A DNA stretch of 64,000 nt, from the NCBI GenBank assembly GCA_039704465.1, contig JASFAU010000012.1:124001-188000 (forward strand), read 5' to 3'. This document shows positions 54,408 to 64,000 of the stretch, piece by piece. The first letter of the stretch is position 1, and every line of letters starts with the position of its first letter. Position numbers and translations under genes: made by a program. The DNA is from Plasmodiophora brassicae (taxonomy: Eukaryota > Endomyxa > Phytomyxea > Plasmodiophorida > Plasmodiophoridae). The notes below the pieces were generated by a model, which made no database searches, was not told the origin of the DNA, and saw nothing but the letters and a program-made list of their open reading frames with translations.

Positions 54408-55381
54408 CTAGAAGTAGGCAGTTTGGTTCTGTGGAACGTTGTGCGGACCGGCTCGAATGTACTGCATGGATCGGCTCTGCACGCCGCCGCTGGCACCTGG
54501 GACAAACTGTAGATGGACAGGCGAGCGCACTGGTGCCCAGGACGGGTTGATGGGTATTGCGGCCGCCCGTCCGGTTGGTGGGTAGGTCGGCACCTGCTGT
54601 TGCTGAGGTCGCAGGCACGGTTCTATCTTGCAGACTAGGGCGATCGCGACGAACGTGAGCACGATGGTGACGACAACGATCCAGACTGGCACGTCCCACA
54701 ACGTCTGGGCGTACCACGTCGGCGGCGCGTCCGCCGATGCTGGCTGTTGCCTCTGGGGAGGCGCCGTCGGAAGGGATGGTAGCGGCGCCACATGGGTCGT
54801 GACGCGTTTCGCGATCGGCGCCGTTGGGGATTGCGGAGGCGTTCGAGGAGCTGGAGAAGGCGGCGGTTTCGGCGACGGGTTCGTCTGCGATGTCCGCCGT
54901 CTTGGCGGCGTGCTCGGTCGAGAATTGGGTGACTTGGGGGTCGGCGCTGCGGGCAGTGACGACGTAAACGTTGGTGCTGATATCGTCGGGGGTGCGGTTG
55001 CTGCTGGGCACATCGACATCGCGTTGCAATATGTGGTGGTGTTTCCACAGCTGCAGTACGTATCGGTCAATGCTACGAACGTGTGCAAACCGTGATGCGA
55101 TTACGACGTACTAGGCGTATTGGCTGCAGCATTTGCCAGGTTCGCCTGGTCAAGTGCGTGAATATCACGAAGCACTTCAGGGGAGAACGGAACGTCCAAA
55201 CGCACGTACAGCTTTGGTAGTTGTGGTTCTGGCCGCCACACTCTCCCGTGGTGGTATTCACGACAGGGTTACTGCAGGGCACCGGTGCCGCCCCGACCAC
55301 CACGACGCAACACAGCAGTACCGACAGGCTATTGCCCACGGCGACCCAGCTGGCCGTCCCCATTAAATTCGCCGTCGGCAC
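54408..55381 (-). CDS. Type I membrane protein, paralogue pair member 1
   Basis: Exon 1 encodes MPTANLMGTASWVAVGNSLS and VLLCCVVVVGA (signal), then APVPCSNPVVNTTTGECGGQ and NHNYQS before a GTACGT donor. The last exon has CSCGNTTTYCNAMSMCP, a Pro/Ser/Thr-rich stalk, a transmembrane helix ending FVAIALVCKIEP and a tail closing SRSMQYIRAGPHNVPQNQTA. The minus-strand paralogue at 56709-57724 shares the CGG-NYQS block, the GN-YCN-S-CP block, CKIE after the membrane span and YI-AGPHN near the end. I do not recognise the family. The splice between the two exons (55080-55200) is not resolved. Confidence 0.6.
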
Positions 55382-55574
55382 GCAGCCACACCATAAATCT
55401 CAGAAGTACACCGCGTATCTCGGGAAACCGACCCTGTCGTATCTTCCCCTAACGCCTTTCTAACCTGATGATTCAGTCGCCGCCTACAAGTACAACCTCG
55501 TTATTGGCCCCTTCCGATCACCGGTCGATACGCGGATGATGGAAGAGTACTAACGCAGATAGGCGTGCTTTGTA
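55382..55574. other. Intergenic gap
   Basis: About 190 bp between membrane protein 1 and the ankyrin gene. Nothing is recognised. Confidence 0.6.
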
Positions 55575-56541
55575 TCAGTTGGTCCTCCATCGCATGAGAT
55601 AACGCCCCAGCGTCTGCCGGCGTGCCTTAACGAGCAGGTTGCCGATGCCACGATGGGGACCTGCAGTCATCAGCGGCGTCATCTGGAGATCGTCTCGCGC
55701 ATCGACGTCGACGTCGGGAGCGCTTAATAGCAATGCGACGATGTCTTGATATCCATAAGCGGCGGCACAGTGCAAAGGTGTCCAGCCAAAGGAATTACGT
55801 GCGTTGACGTCGATCCCTGGGGCGCTCAACAGGAATCGGACGACAAGCTCCTCGTTATTCCATGCTGCCCAGTTCAACAGGGGGTCAGTCTTATCCCAGC
55901 GTTGGTTATTGATTACAGTGACATTGCCTCCGGTTATGAGACGATCGCGAATCCAGTTGACGATCGACACCTGTATCTGCGAGGCAGCGATCTGAACAAG
56001 CCTTATAATGCATGGAGCGTAATCCACGACGATCGGGAAGACCTGCGGGTGCATGCACTTCATGTCGCGTATCGCGGCAATATCTCGCCACGTGCGCTTC
56101 AGCGACATGACTGCGCTCATAAGCGAGTGCATATCGAGGAAGTTGGCGGCGACGAGAAGTCGACATTGCGTCGCGAGCCCTGTCTGGTTGAGTCTATCCC
56201 TGGCCCACCGGGCGCCCTGATCGCCCTATACGGAAGACGTGTTTACAGACTCGTGTACCGGGGACGACCAACCTGCCTGCGAATACCTCATGGGCTACGG
56301 TTGCGGTAATAAACTCGACGATCAGCGCAAGCTCGTCATCGGCAATAACGGGCAGGACGACGGGGTCGTCCCTCTCGCCCAGATCATCGACGATGTATTT
56401 CAGGACATCGGAGTGCTCGCCGGCCGCCGAGGTGTTGACCGTATGGTCAACGGCGTCGCTGGACCGTAGCGTAAGGGCACCGACGATGCCAGCTGTGAGA
56501 CCGATCGCGAGCAGAGCACTGGGGATGTTCGCACCGCCCAT
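55575..56541 (-). CDS. Ankyrin-repeat protein with signal-like N-terminus
   Basis: Two exons. The Met at 56541 gives MGGANIPSALLAIGLTAGIV then GALTLRSSDA, a hydrophobic signal-like start. Next come TSAAGEHSDVLKYIVDDL and DDELALIVEFITATVAHE. A GTATTC intron of about 61 nt joins GDQGARWARDRLNQTGLATQ and LLVAANFLDMHSLMSAV. The C-terminal half has clear ankyrin repeats: TDPLLNWAAWNNEELVVRFL, FGWTPLHCAAAYGYQDIVAL and DLQMTPLMTAGPHRGIGNLL. It ends GRYLMRWRTN. The gene is complete. It shares the hydrophobic-start-plus-ankyrin plan with genes A and B but has no F-box. Confidence 0.7.
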
Positions 56542-56708
56542 AACGTCGGTGGCTGCAGACACTGCTAAAGACTGCGCACTGCGACAGGTAGGACCGGCGC
56601 ACCTCACAACTCTCGACGCGCGAACCTTCGCAGAGTTGCCCGTAAATGCCACTCGTATCCAGCCAGCCCGTCTGCTGAATGATCGTACGCTCAGGTAGAC
56701 CGAACGCA

Positions 56709-57724
56709 CTATGTACTGTGTTCATATACGTCGTTGTTCGGGGAGAAGTAGCGGGGGTGGTGCTGGCGGGCATTGTGTGGGCCTGCCTTGATATATGAGG
56801 TGCGATCCATTGCGTTGCTGAACTGCTGCTCCATGGCAGACACCGGAACGGTTTCCAGTGTCGCCGCCGCGGCTCGCTGCAGCTGCCGTACGCCGAATTC
56901 TATCTTACAAATTACGTACGTGATTGCGAACATCACGCCCGCAACGAGGACAATGACCAACAATAGTATCGTCCAGACAGGTCCCGTCCAAGCCGTCACC
57001 GAGTACAGTGATGTCGATGCGTTAGTGGACCCAGCAGAATGTCGCCCCTGCGCAGGCCGCTCAACCGCCAGCGGCAGTCCAACGGAAGTCGAGTGCATGC
57101 CCAGCTGGCTGGTTCCTCTAGCTGCCGAGCTTCGCTGGACGTATAAGGGAACAGGAGCAGAGCGTGACGTCGACATGGTGCGCTTGGACAGCGGGGCCAC
57201 GATTAATGTTCGAGACAACGTTCGCGACGATTTCGCAGCTGCCCGAGTACGTAAAGTTGCTGGAGCAGGCGCACGTGATAGCACTGGAGTTGGACCGATC
57301 GTGGCAGACCGGAGCCTCTTTGCTGGGCATGCGGGTGCTGCGATTGCTATTGGGCACAGAGATTCCGTATTACAGTACAAGGACCCGTTCCCACACCTAT
57401 GGACCGTCGCCGTTAATTAACCGTCAATGGCAAAGGGCAGTCGACGAAAACCTACAATCCATATTCACTGCAATATTCGCCAACCGGGCCTGGCCAGTGG
57501 ATCATTAGACCGTCTACCCAGTGCCGAAACGACCTCGTACAGCTTTGATAGTTGTTGGATGGACCCCCGCACGCGCCGGTCGACACGTTCATAACGCAGC
57601 TGCTACAAGGCGCCGGCGCCGTTGCAGCGATGCCCCGCAAGGAGAACACGGCGACAGCCCATGCACCGATCGTCCACATGGCCGGAAGATTCGCGCCTAA
57701 CCGCTCCAGATATTTCAGGCGCAC
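56709..57724 (-). CDS. Type I membrane protein, paralogue pair member 2
   Basis: Starts MRLKYLERLGANLPAMWTIG with a hydrophobic AWAVAVFSLRG signal, then APCSSCVMNVSTGACGGPSN and NYQS, a GTACG donor, and a second part beginning CGNGSLYCNTESLCPI. A Ser/Thr/Arg-rich stalk, a membrane span (WTILLLVIVLVAGVMFAITY) followed by VICKIEF, and a tail with AMDRTSYIKAGPHNARQHH complete it. Conserved blocks match the paralogue at 54408-55381, while the stalk has diverged freely. The function is unknown. A surface or adhesion molecule is likely from topology. The middle splice sites are uncertain. Confidence 0.62.
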
Positions 57725-57903
57725 GCGTCGTTGCCGACCTTATAACTAATGTTGATCACTCTCCGTCAACGTTTCCTCTGGCGTCGGCAACCAGTCTCCA
57801 CGGGCAGGCGTGTCCTAAGAATACGAGAGACGACGAGACGAGCGGCACCTGCGCCTCTGCTGGGCATCTTTACAGAATGGCCTTGGGACGTGTACCTATT
57901 CGT

Positions 57904-58563
57904 TTAGTTTGTGAAGATGACGGCGATGGCGACGGTCACGACGAAGATGCCGACGGAGCTCACGGTCGACATCGTGGCAGCGTTACGACCGGCGGCACCT
58001 CCTTTACCCGCGTTTCGGGCGGAACAAGAGGCCGGGCTCTCGACCAGGGCGACTTTGCTGATGACCAGCGACGTGGCCGGCTGCCCCTGGGCGACAACGA
58101 CCTCGATGGCGTGGAAGCGTTGCATCTGAGCGGGCGTCAGCGACAGCACCGACGTCTTGAAGTTGGATCCCAGGCCGCCGGAATCGGTCAGCGAGGCGCG
58201 TTGCCAGGTCCGACTGATGCACGTGGCGTCGTCCGGGGCCCACAGCGCGTTGATGATGACGTTCGTCAGGGAGCTGGCCGACCACGTCACCTGGAGCGTG
58301 TCCACGTGCTGCTCGGTGACGTTCGTGCACGACACGTTCACGTCGGTGTACCACGCCATCTGGCGAGCGCCATCCGTCTGTATCACGAGACCGTACTCGC
58401 TCTGGATGCTGACCGCCTGCGCCGTCCCGTCTTCGCCCGACAGCTCGCCCAACGCGTTCTTCGTCAGCGTCTCCGTCGTGAAGTTGTTCACGACCAGCGA
58501 CCCGCAGTCGGCGCAGCACCCGACGATCAGCAACAGCGACACGACAGCAATCATGCTGGACAT
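57904..58563 (-). CDS. Putative GPI-anchored or tail-anchored surface protein
   Basis: 219 residues in one exon. MSSMIAVVSLLLIVGCCADC is a signal peptide. The ectodomain is beta-rich with several Cys and N-glycosylation motifs (NNFTT, NVSCTNVT). The end has a small-residue region (NAGKGGAAGRNAATM) followed by a terminal hydrophobic stretch (VGIFVVTVAIAVIFTN) with no cytoplasmic tail, as in GPI-anchored precursors. No family is recognised. It lies in the surface-protein cluster on the same strand as its neighbours. Confidence 0.7.
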   Translation of the reverse strand: MSSMIAVVSLLLIVGCCADCGSLVVNNFTTETLTKNALGELSGEDGTAQAVSIQSEYGLVIQTDGARQMAWYTDVNVSCTNVTEQHVDTLQVTWSASSLTNVIINALWAPDDATCISRTWQRASLTDSGGLGSNFKTSVLSLTPAQMQRFHAIEVVVAQGQPATSLVISKVALVESPASCSARNAGKGGAAGRNAATMSTVSSVGIFVVTVAIAVIFTN

Positions 58564-58662
58564 TTTCGACAATGATGAATCATTGCCTGGCACGCGCATG
58601 TGTGCGCGTAAGCCCAACAGTGAAACGACCCGTGCCGGTTGTGGCGACCCTCAATCGGGGGT

Positions 58663-60431
58663 TTATGTGAAGGAGCGCCAGCCGAACAGCGTTGACCGTT
58701 GTTTCGCGGGGCGGAAGAACTGGGGAACTTTGAACGCGTCTGGGATAGCGTACATGACGCTGGAATGCCTGTACGTGTCGGGATCCTGCATTGCCTCCGG
58801 GCTGGCATCGTGGATCGGCGACGGGTGCGTTGGTTCGCTGGTGGCAGCGGGGTTCTGCCGGCCGTCCATATTGTCGGCGAACATGGTCATGTTCTTCCTC
58901 CGACGGTGGCCCTCGGCGACGTACCGAAGGCGAAGGCATGCGATGACGGCCACGATTACGCTTACGACAACGATCCCGGCACCGACGGCGACCAACGCCG
59001 GGGGAGTGGCCGATAACGTCGTCGTCGCATCGGTCTTTGTGCCTCCGATGCCGGGATGACTTGTTTGACGTTGCGAGGGCGGGGGTTGTACGATGGTACG
59101 ACGAATCGTCCTAGCGTGCGTCACCGGCGGCACCTGCTGGTGGCTTTTCGACGACGATATTTGGGGCGCTGGGCGCGTATCTGTGGATCCTATCGACGTC
59201 GGCGCGGGTGTCTTGACCGATGTTGCAAGTGCCGTCGGTGGGTGCGGGCCAACGGGTGGAACCTTGCTGGACGTGTGACCGCCGACTGGTTTCGTCGACG
59301 CCCGTTTCAAAACAGTCACCCGCTTTGCCACGACAGTCGTCGCCTTCTTGCCAGGCGTCGTGGTGGTGCGCTTCGCAGGTGGTTTGGATCTGGTGCTGGG
59401 CATTCGTGTCGTCACCCGACGATTGGAACGCGAACGGGTGACGCCGACGCCAAGTCGAGCCCTGCTGGACGACCTTGCGCTCCTTTTCGTTGACGTGCGT
59501 TTGACAGCAGTCGCCTGTTTCGTTACACGTGTGCTCCTTTTCGTCGACGTTCGCTTGACAGCGGTCGCCTGTTTCGTTACACGTTTGCCGGTCAACGTGG
59601 TCGGTTTGCGGGTCGACACTGGACGCCTCGACCGGGACTTGGACGTTGTGATGCCACCGATTGGGCACAGAGGCATGCTTGCGAAATTCGGTGCCGGTTT
59701 CGAGGTTGACAGGTAGGTCGCCTTGGAAGGTTTCTTGGGCAGGCACTGCAGGTGCGCGGTCGGCTGGCCGTTCGTGCCGCTCGACATTGGGTCGAGCCTG
59801 TCCGATGCGACCGAGCAACCAGTTAATCACGGTTCCAGATCCGGAGAACGTTTGCGTACGTTATGGATACAGTACTGGTCAGCGGCGAGAAGATTGCTTG
59901 CGGTAACGACGTCGCGTAATTCCCTTGAATCATCCTTTAACGTCTGTCAGACGTTGGTGGCCGGCGACGTGTCCGGGAACGTTACGTACAGTGATGTTAG
60001 CAGCGTCAGACCGCTGAACGACGTCGATGGTAGGCTCTGCAGTGCGTTCCCGTGTAGATCGCTGTCAGGCACCATCAGCGTCTGCCTCCGTTTTCGGTAT
60101 GGCTCGACATACAGGGTCACCAAGTTCGACAGCGATGAGAAAGCAGATCCAGAGATGCTCGTCAACGACGGGTTATTCGTGATGGTCCTTTGTATAGGAA
60201 ACACGTTAGACGAAGTGGGGCCACTGGATTGACACACGCCTACACGCTGGTGATGATCGACGCGTACGAGGGCGACCACCAGGACGCGTCGATGGAGGTG
60301 ATGGGCAGAGAATCCAGCACGATCGACACGCTACAGGCCTGCATCTTGCAACTCCCCGGGTACCACCGGCACACGTTCGCCTGCGCCACGACAAGCATTG
60401 TCACCACCACCGCTGCGATGCGCATCGACAT
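58663..60431 (-). CDS. LRR receptor-like type I transmembrane protein (LRR-2)
   Basis: MSMRIAAVVVTMLVVAQANV signal, then a cap CRWYPGSCKMQACSVSIVLD like that of LRR-1. LRR exons give NPSLTSISGSAFSSLSNLVT and GNALQSLPSTSFSGLTLLTS, each cut by a GTA-type intron right after the final Leu. A long basic Ser/Thr/Lys stalk follows with a 17-residue tandem repeat (RVTKQATAVKRTSTKRS), then a Pro/Thr-rich part, a membrane span (ALVAVGAGIVVVSVIVAVIA) and a tail ending QRSTLFGWRSFT. Fewer LRRs than in LRR-1. The stalk is positively charged, unlike most mucin-like stalks. Splice sites between 59790 and 59950 are uncertain. Confidence 0.68.
59477..59584. repeat. 51-bp in-frame tandem repeat in the LRR-2 stalk
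   Basis: Two copies, each encoding RVTKQATAVKRTSTKRS on the minus strand. They differ mainly at third codon positions, so the protein repeat is conserved while DNA has drifted. Confidence 0.8.
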
Positions 60432-60949
60432 ATCGATTTCAGAAATGCCACACGAGACGATAAATATCGTCGGAGATATTTGGTCCCCTACGAGATACTG
60501 ACTAAACCGTCGGGCATATTTGATCCCCTGCGAGATACTGGCTAAACCAGGTAAAATCTATCCGGCCGCGAGCGGGTTTATTGAACCCTGGGGAACCCGG
60601 AGGCCCGCGACTTGAGTCTAGGCTCACCAGCGTAGCACCAGATGACACACCTTCGCCGACAATGGACAACGGGCAGCGCTTCCCGCAAGTTATGGAGAGT
60701 GAGCTACATACGGACGCGGGTCTCCCCGCCGCTGGTCAGCTTCGCCGCAGGTTCTGCGGTTTTCTGTACATCGTCAGGCCGGGCGTAGACAGCACGAGCG
60801 ACGGGAACGCACTTAAGGCAGCAGCCAACAAGAGGGCAGCGCCGCAGAGGGGCCATGTCGGTCTGCTGGTCGACAATTGGGGCGGGTCGGGTGGGCAGTT
60901 CCGTTGCGCGCACATTTTCTGCGTGGCTGCAGTTCGCCAGTGCAGTCGA
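60432..60949. other. Divergent intergenic region with a 40-bp tandem repeat
   Basis: Two copies of ATATTTGRTCCCCTRCGAGA followed by TACTGRCTAAACC, at 60476-60508 and 60516-60548. They lie just upstream of the LRR-2 start and before the GCK-domain gene. The rest holds an open frame (from 60581) without conserved content before the preferred Met at 60950. Confidence 0.65.
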
Positions 60950-61441
60950 ATGCGGCTGTGGCGGGCAGTGGCAGCGGTTGTCAGGCGGCGTGCCTCGGTG
61001 CTGTTCCCGAGGCGGGCGTCATCGGGCTGGCGAACGGGCGCGCTGGGCGGGTTTGGGCTCGCGGCCGGATTCACGGTGGCGCATGCGGACAACGGCGAGG
61101 GCGACGTGCCGGCGACCGGCGAAAAGGACATCCTGTCCAACATGACGGATGCGGACTACGACAACATGCTGAACATGATGGTCCAGGATGCGAAATGCCC
61201 GGAATGCGCCCGGAAAATGCTCCAAGGGCCATGCGGCATGAACCTGATGCGACTGCTGCTGTGCTATACGAAGGGCGACGACAAGGCGAACCTGGAGGCG
61301 TGCGCCCAGGAGTTCGGTCCCGCCCTGCAGGCCTGCCTTGAGCGGCACAAGGATTACTACGGCCTTCACGAAGACGCCGAACCCAGCGTCGATCTGGGCG
61401 ACGCCGACGAGGAACAACAACAGCCAGCGGTACACGCATGA
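60950..61441 (+). CDS. GCK-domain (CHCH-like) protein with mitochondrial presequence
   Basis: Starts MRLWRAVAAVVRRRASVLFP followed by RRASSGWRTGALGGFGLAAG, an Arg-rich, acid-poor presequence plus a hydrophobic segment, typical of intermembrane-space or inner-membrane targeting. The conserved domain is CPECARKMLQGPCGMNLMRL, then LLCYTKGDDKANLEACAQEF and GPALQACLERHKDYYG. The Cys pattern and HKDYYG ending match GCK domains, relatives of Mia40-type twin-Cys proteins. The acidic tail is Glu/Gln-rich. It probably uses disulfide-stabilised helices in the mitochondrial intermembrane space. Single exon, complete. Confidence 0.78.
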   Translation: MRLWRAVAAVVRRRASVLFPRRASSGWRTGALGGFGLAAGFTVAHADNGEGDVPATGEKDILSNMTDADYDNMLNMMVQDAKCPECARKMLQGPCGMNLMRLLLCYTKGDDKANLEACAQEFGPALQACLERHKDYYGLHEDAEPSVDLGDADEEQQQPAVHA

Positions 61442-61543
61442 CCCGTTTCTATTGTTACGAGACGTCTGTCGCGCGGTGTCGGTCTACTAGTTGGTCCGGA
61501 ACCGTAGAGTGCAACGACGAAGCGGGTTCGATGGCGTGCTCCG

Positions 61544-64000
61544 TTATGACGACGGCGGCAGGATGCGCGTGGCGTCGTTAGTGATCGATTTGCGTAGACG
61601 CCGCCGGACGTAGAGCGGCAAGGACCGGGGCGCGTCCGCGTCCGACGGTTGTGCCGCCTGAGGATGCGGAGGTGGAGCGCGCCGGCGCGCTGGCTCCCGT
61701 TCGCGGACCGGCTCAAGTCGCGGAGAATTGCGCGACTGCACCGCCGGTCTGCTGGGGTGCATCTCATTGACCGACGGAAGGACAATAGAGACACGAGGTG
61801 TCGTTGTTGCCACCGCCCATCCGCCGCCTGGCTCAAACATGGACTGTGCCCGGCGCTGGCGACGAATGACGAGCTGGCCGTGGGAGGTCGGCTCCGGGCG
61901 GGTCAGCGTCGGCAATTCCCGAACGGACAGCGGCAAGCCCCCGAACAGTGCGTCCTGGTTGATGGAGGCGGCGCGACCACCGGTGGATCGTGATACGGCG
62001 GATAGCGACGAGCGCGCCGAATCGGGACTCTCGTCGGGCAGCGGGGCGAACTGCTTCGGGATGGTTTTGAAGTCATCGGGCGCGATGTCCTCGCTGGCGT
62101 GCATTTTCAGGCGGATGGACCGCGGCGACGGCTTTGGGTACTGCTGGACGACCATGCTGGCGTCGAACGTTCGCGACATACCGACCAGGATCGGCGCCGT
62201 CTGCAGTTGCTCCCTGGCGCCCTTCTTCCGCACCGTATCGGTCTGCACCTCCCGATCGTGCACAATGATTGTCAGCTGCGTGAACGCGACGTTCATGTTA
62301 CGACGCAGGCGCCATTCGTACGCTTCGAGGTTCTCCAGCTCCAGCGATCGCTGAACGGACACCTTCCGCCTGACGAACACCTGCCTTTGCAACCGTTCAC
62401 GGTCACGCTCCAGGAGGTTCATGTGCTGCTGACGTCCCAGGTACTGGCGTCGCACCTGCTCGACCGCCTTCGCTTCTTTCTGCTCGATCGTCGTCGTCGG
62501 CTTCAGCTTCGCGCGCAACCCGTCCTCTTCGGCCAGCGACCGCTCGAGCGTTCGGCGATCCGCGCGCAGGCACTCGTCCAGGGCGGCGTTGATCTCCGTG
62601 ATCTCCTTGATCATGGCGCGGTTGTCGTACGCGGCCATGTCAATCATCTCCAGGTAGCAGTCCGCGGCCGCGATCGTCTCCTTGATCTTGGCCAGGCGGT
62701 GCCGCTCGAACTCGACGAACGCGACGTCGTCTCGCTCCATCGCCAGCAACTGCTGCCCCATCTCCGCCTCCTGCGCAACGGCATCGCGCCGGCACTGCGC
62801 CACGTCCTCTATCGCCTGTGCGCGCACTTTGTTACTTCTCCCCGGATGCAGCCCCGGAGTTGGTCGACCGCGGTGCATATACCTGTCGATGCGCTTCCTG
62901 CTCGTTGATGATGTCGGTCTGGAGCTGGAAGATCCGTGCGTCGAAGGCGCGCGTCGCCTGGGCGTACGCGGCCTCGGCCTGGGCGAGCTCCGCGTTGACA
63001 GCGGGCAGAGCGCCCTCGACCGACTGGCACTCGGTGTCGATCTTGTCGCAGAGCGCGCGCTGCTCCTCGTCTCTGGCGTCCACCGACGCGCAGACCCGCT
63101 GCGTCTCGGCGATCTCGTCCAGCAGCTTCCGCAGGGTGACCTCCTTCGCCTCCACCACTCCTGTCCACTGAATGCGTTCGTTCGACAGTGTTTCGGCCTG
63201 GGACAGTCGTCGACAATGTCAATGTGATGCGTCGTTCAAGTAGGTGCAACGATGTGCATGCCTGCAGAGCGATTGACACGGCGTCGGTCTCCGTTGTCGA
63301 TAGCGTCTGCGACACGTTGCTCTGGGCGTCAACAAGACGCTGCTTGTCGATGGCGTACTGCTGGGCGAATCGTTCAGCGTCGACAGTCTCCTGGGCGAGG
63401 CGAACTGTCAGGTCAGATAGCGCCGTTGCCGTCGCGTTCCCGATCTCGGCGCTGGATGCCACATCCCGCTGCAGCGTCTCATGCTGGATCGTGTACTCGA
63501 CCAGCATCGCTTCCGCTGTGGCCCGCTCCGCTGCCGAACGTGCCAGTTCCGGTTGAAGTTCGGCGTCTTCGTCGTTTCGCTTGGAAATCTCCCGCACATG
63601 GTCGTCGATCTCCTCTCTATGGGCCGTTTAAGATGGCTATTCCAACGTTTCGTCGACGCGTTCCTACAGGATCTCCTGAAGCTTGGCGGCTCTCGCATGG
63701 GCAAGACGTTCCGCCTTGACATGCAGTTGCTCATTCGTGAGCGTGCTCGTGTCGACTTGAATGACGCCGTGCCGGAGCGCAATCAGCGCGTTCGCCTTAT
63801 CGCGGACGATGTCGTGTAGGGCGTCATGCTCGACAGTGACGGCGTCCAGGACGCCCTGCATCTGCCTCTCGCTGTCCTCCAGGACCACAATCGACTGTCG
63901 CAGATCGGCGTTGTGCGCGCGCTGCCCTTGCAGGTGTGCCTCCAGGTGGCCCGTGTCGCGCCGCTCCTCGACCTCTGTCTCCCGCATAGCCGCCAGCTGC
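61544..64000 (-). CDS. Long coiled-coil protein, 5' end beyond the window
   Basis: Partial: the gene enters from the right edge. Exons encode RETEVEERRDTGHLEAHLQG, HDIVRDKANALIALRHGVIQ, SAAERATAEAMLVEYTIQHE, LTVRLAQETVDAERFAQQYA, LRKLLDEIAETQRVCASVDA and INEQEAHRQVYAP, then AQAIEDVAQCRRDAVAQEAE and LEAYEWRLRRNMNVAFTQL. Long uninterrupted heptads give way to a basic, Pro/Arg-rich disordered C-terminus ending NDATRILPPSS. The style fits axonemal or basal-body coiled-coil proteins (for example CCDC146-like), but no specific motif settles it. At least four introns. Confidence 0.6.

Noticed and set aside
54628..55095. Plus-strand Gly/Val-rich open frame
   Set aside because: Complement of the Pro/Thr-rich stalk of the minus-strand membrane protein.

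Overview
This is a GC-rich, gene-dense nuclear segment from a unicellular eukaryote. Genes lie on both strands and are often tens of bases apart. Most are cut by short GT-AG introns of about 50-75 nt; donors are often GTACG or GTCGG, and a CTGAC-like branch point often precedes the acceptor. Several genes belong to motile cilia: a MYCBP-like protein, a WDR49-type EF-hand/WD protein, a FAM227-like protein, kinesin-2 subunit KAP3, a CFAP210/CFAP45-like trichoplein-domain protein and a long coiled-coil protein. A family-2 chitin synthase is also present. Together these suggest a flagellated protist near the base of opisthokonts (for example a zoosporic fungus, ichthyosporean, choanoflagellate or apusomonad relative). 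The exact lineage cannot be settled from this window.

Layout. 0-6 kb: MYCBP-like gene, a low-complexity unknown, a small ankyrin gene and a PHO80/U-type cyclin. 6.3-14.3 kb: a complete single-chain NADH-type glutamate synthase with many introns. 14.3-30.9 kb: conserved housekeeping and ciliary genes (SET-MYND, SLX9-like, ArfGAP, WDR49-like, PH-RCC1-FYVE, FAM227-like, SNAPC5-like, SCAF/Seb1-like CID-RRM, PH domain, OTUD6 N-terminus-like). 30.9-33.7 kb: KAP3.

33.7-43.4 kb is a rearranged tandem duplication. Two near-identical genes encode a hydrophobic signal-like N-terminus, an F-box and ankyrin-type repeats. Around them are broken copies of the neighbouring KAP3 gene, of the CFAP210-like gene and of the ankyrin exon. 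A perfect 15-bp inverted repeat with a 1-nt loop sits between two of the fragments.

43.6-60.4 kb is rich in surface and secreted proteins, mostly on the minus strand: two LRR transmembrane receptors with one exon per repeat, two paralogous type I membrane proteins, a GPI-anchor-like protein and a signal-bearing ankyrin protein. Conserved genes are interspersed: chitin synthase, an Ariadne-type RBR ubiquitin ligase, glyoxylate/hydroxypyruvate reductase and a small heat-shock protein whose upstream region carries tandemly repeated heat-shock elements. 60.9-64 kb: a mitochondrial-type GCK-domain protein and a coiled-coil gene running off the window.

The most notable candidates are the duplicated signal-plus-F-box-plus-ankyrin genes, which could be secreted or organelle-lumen ubiquitin-related proteins, and the clustered fast-evolving surface proteins beside them.
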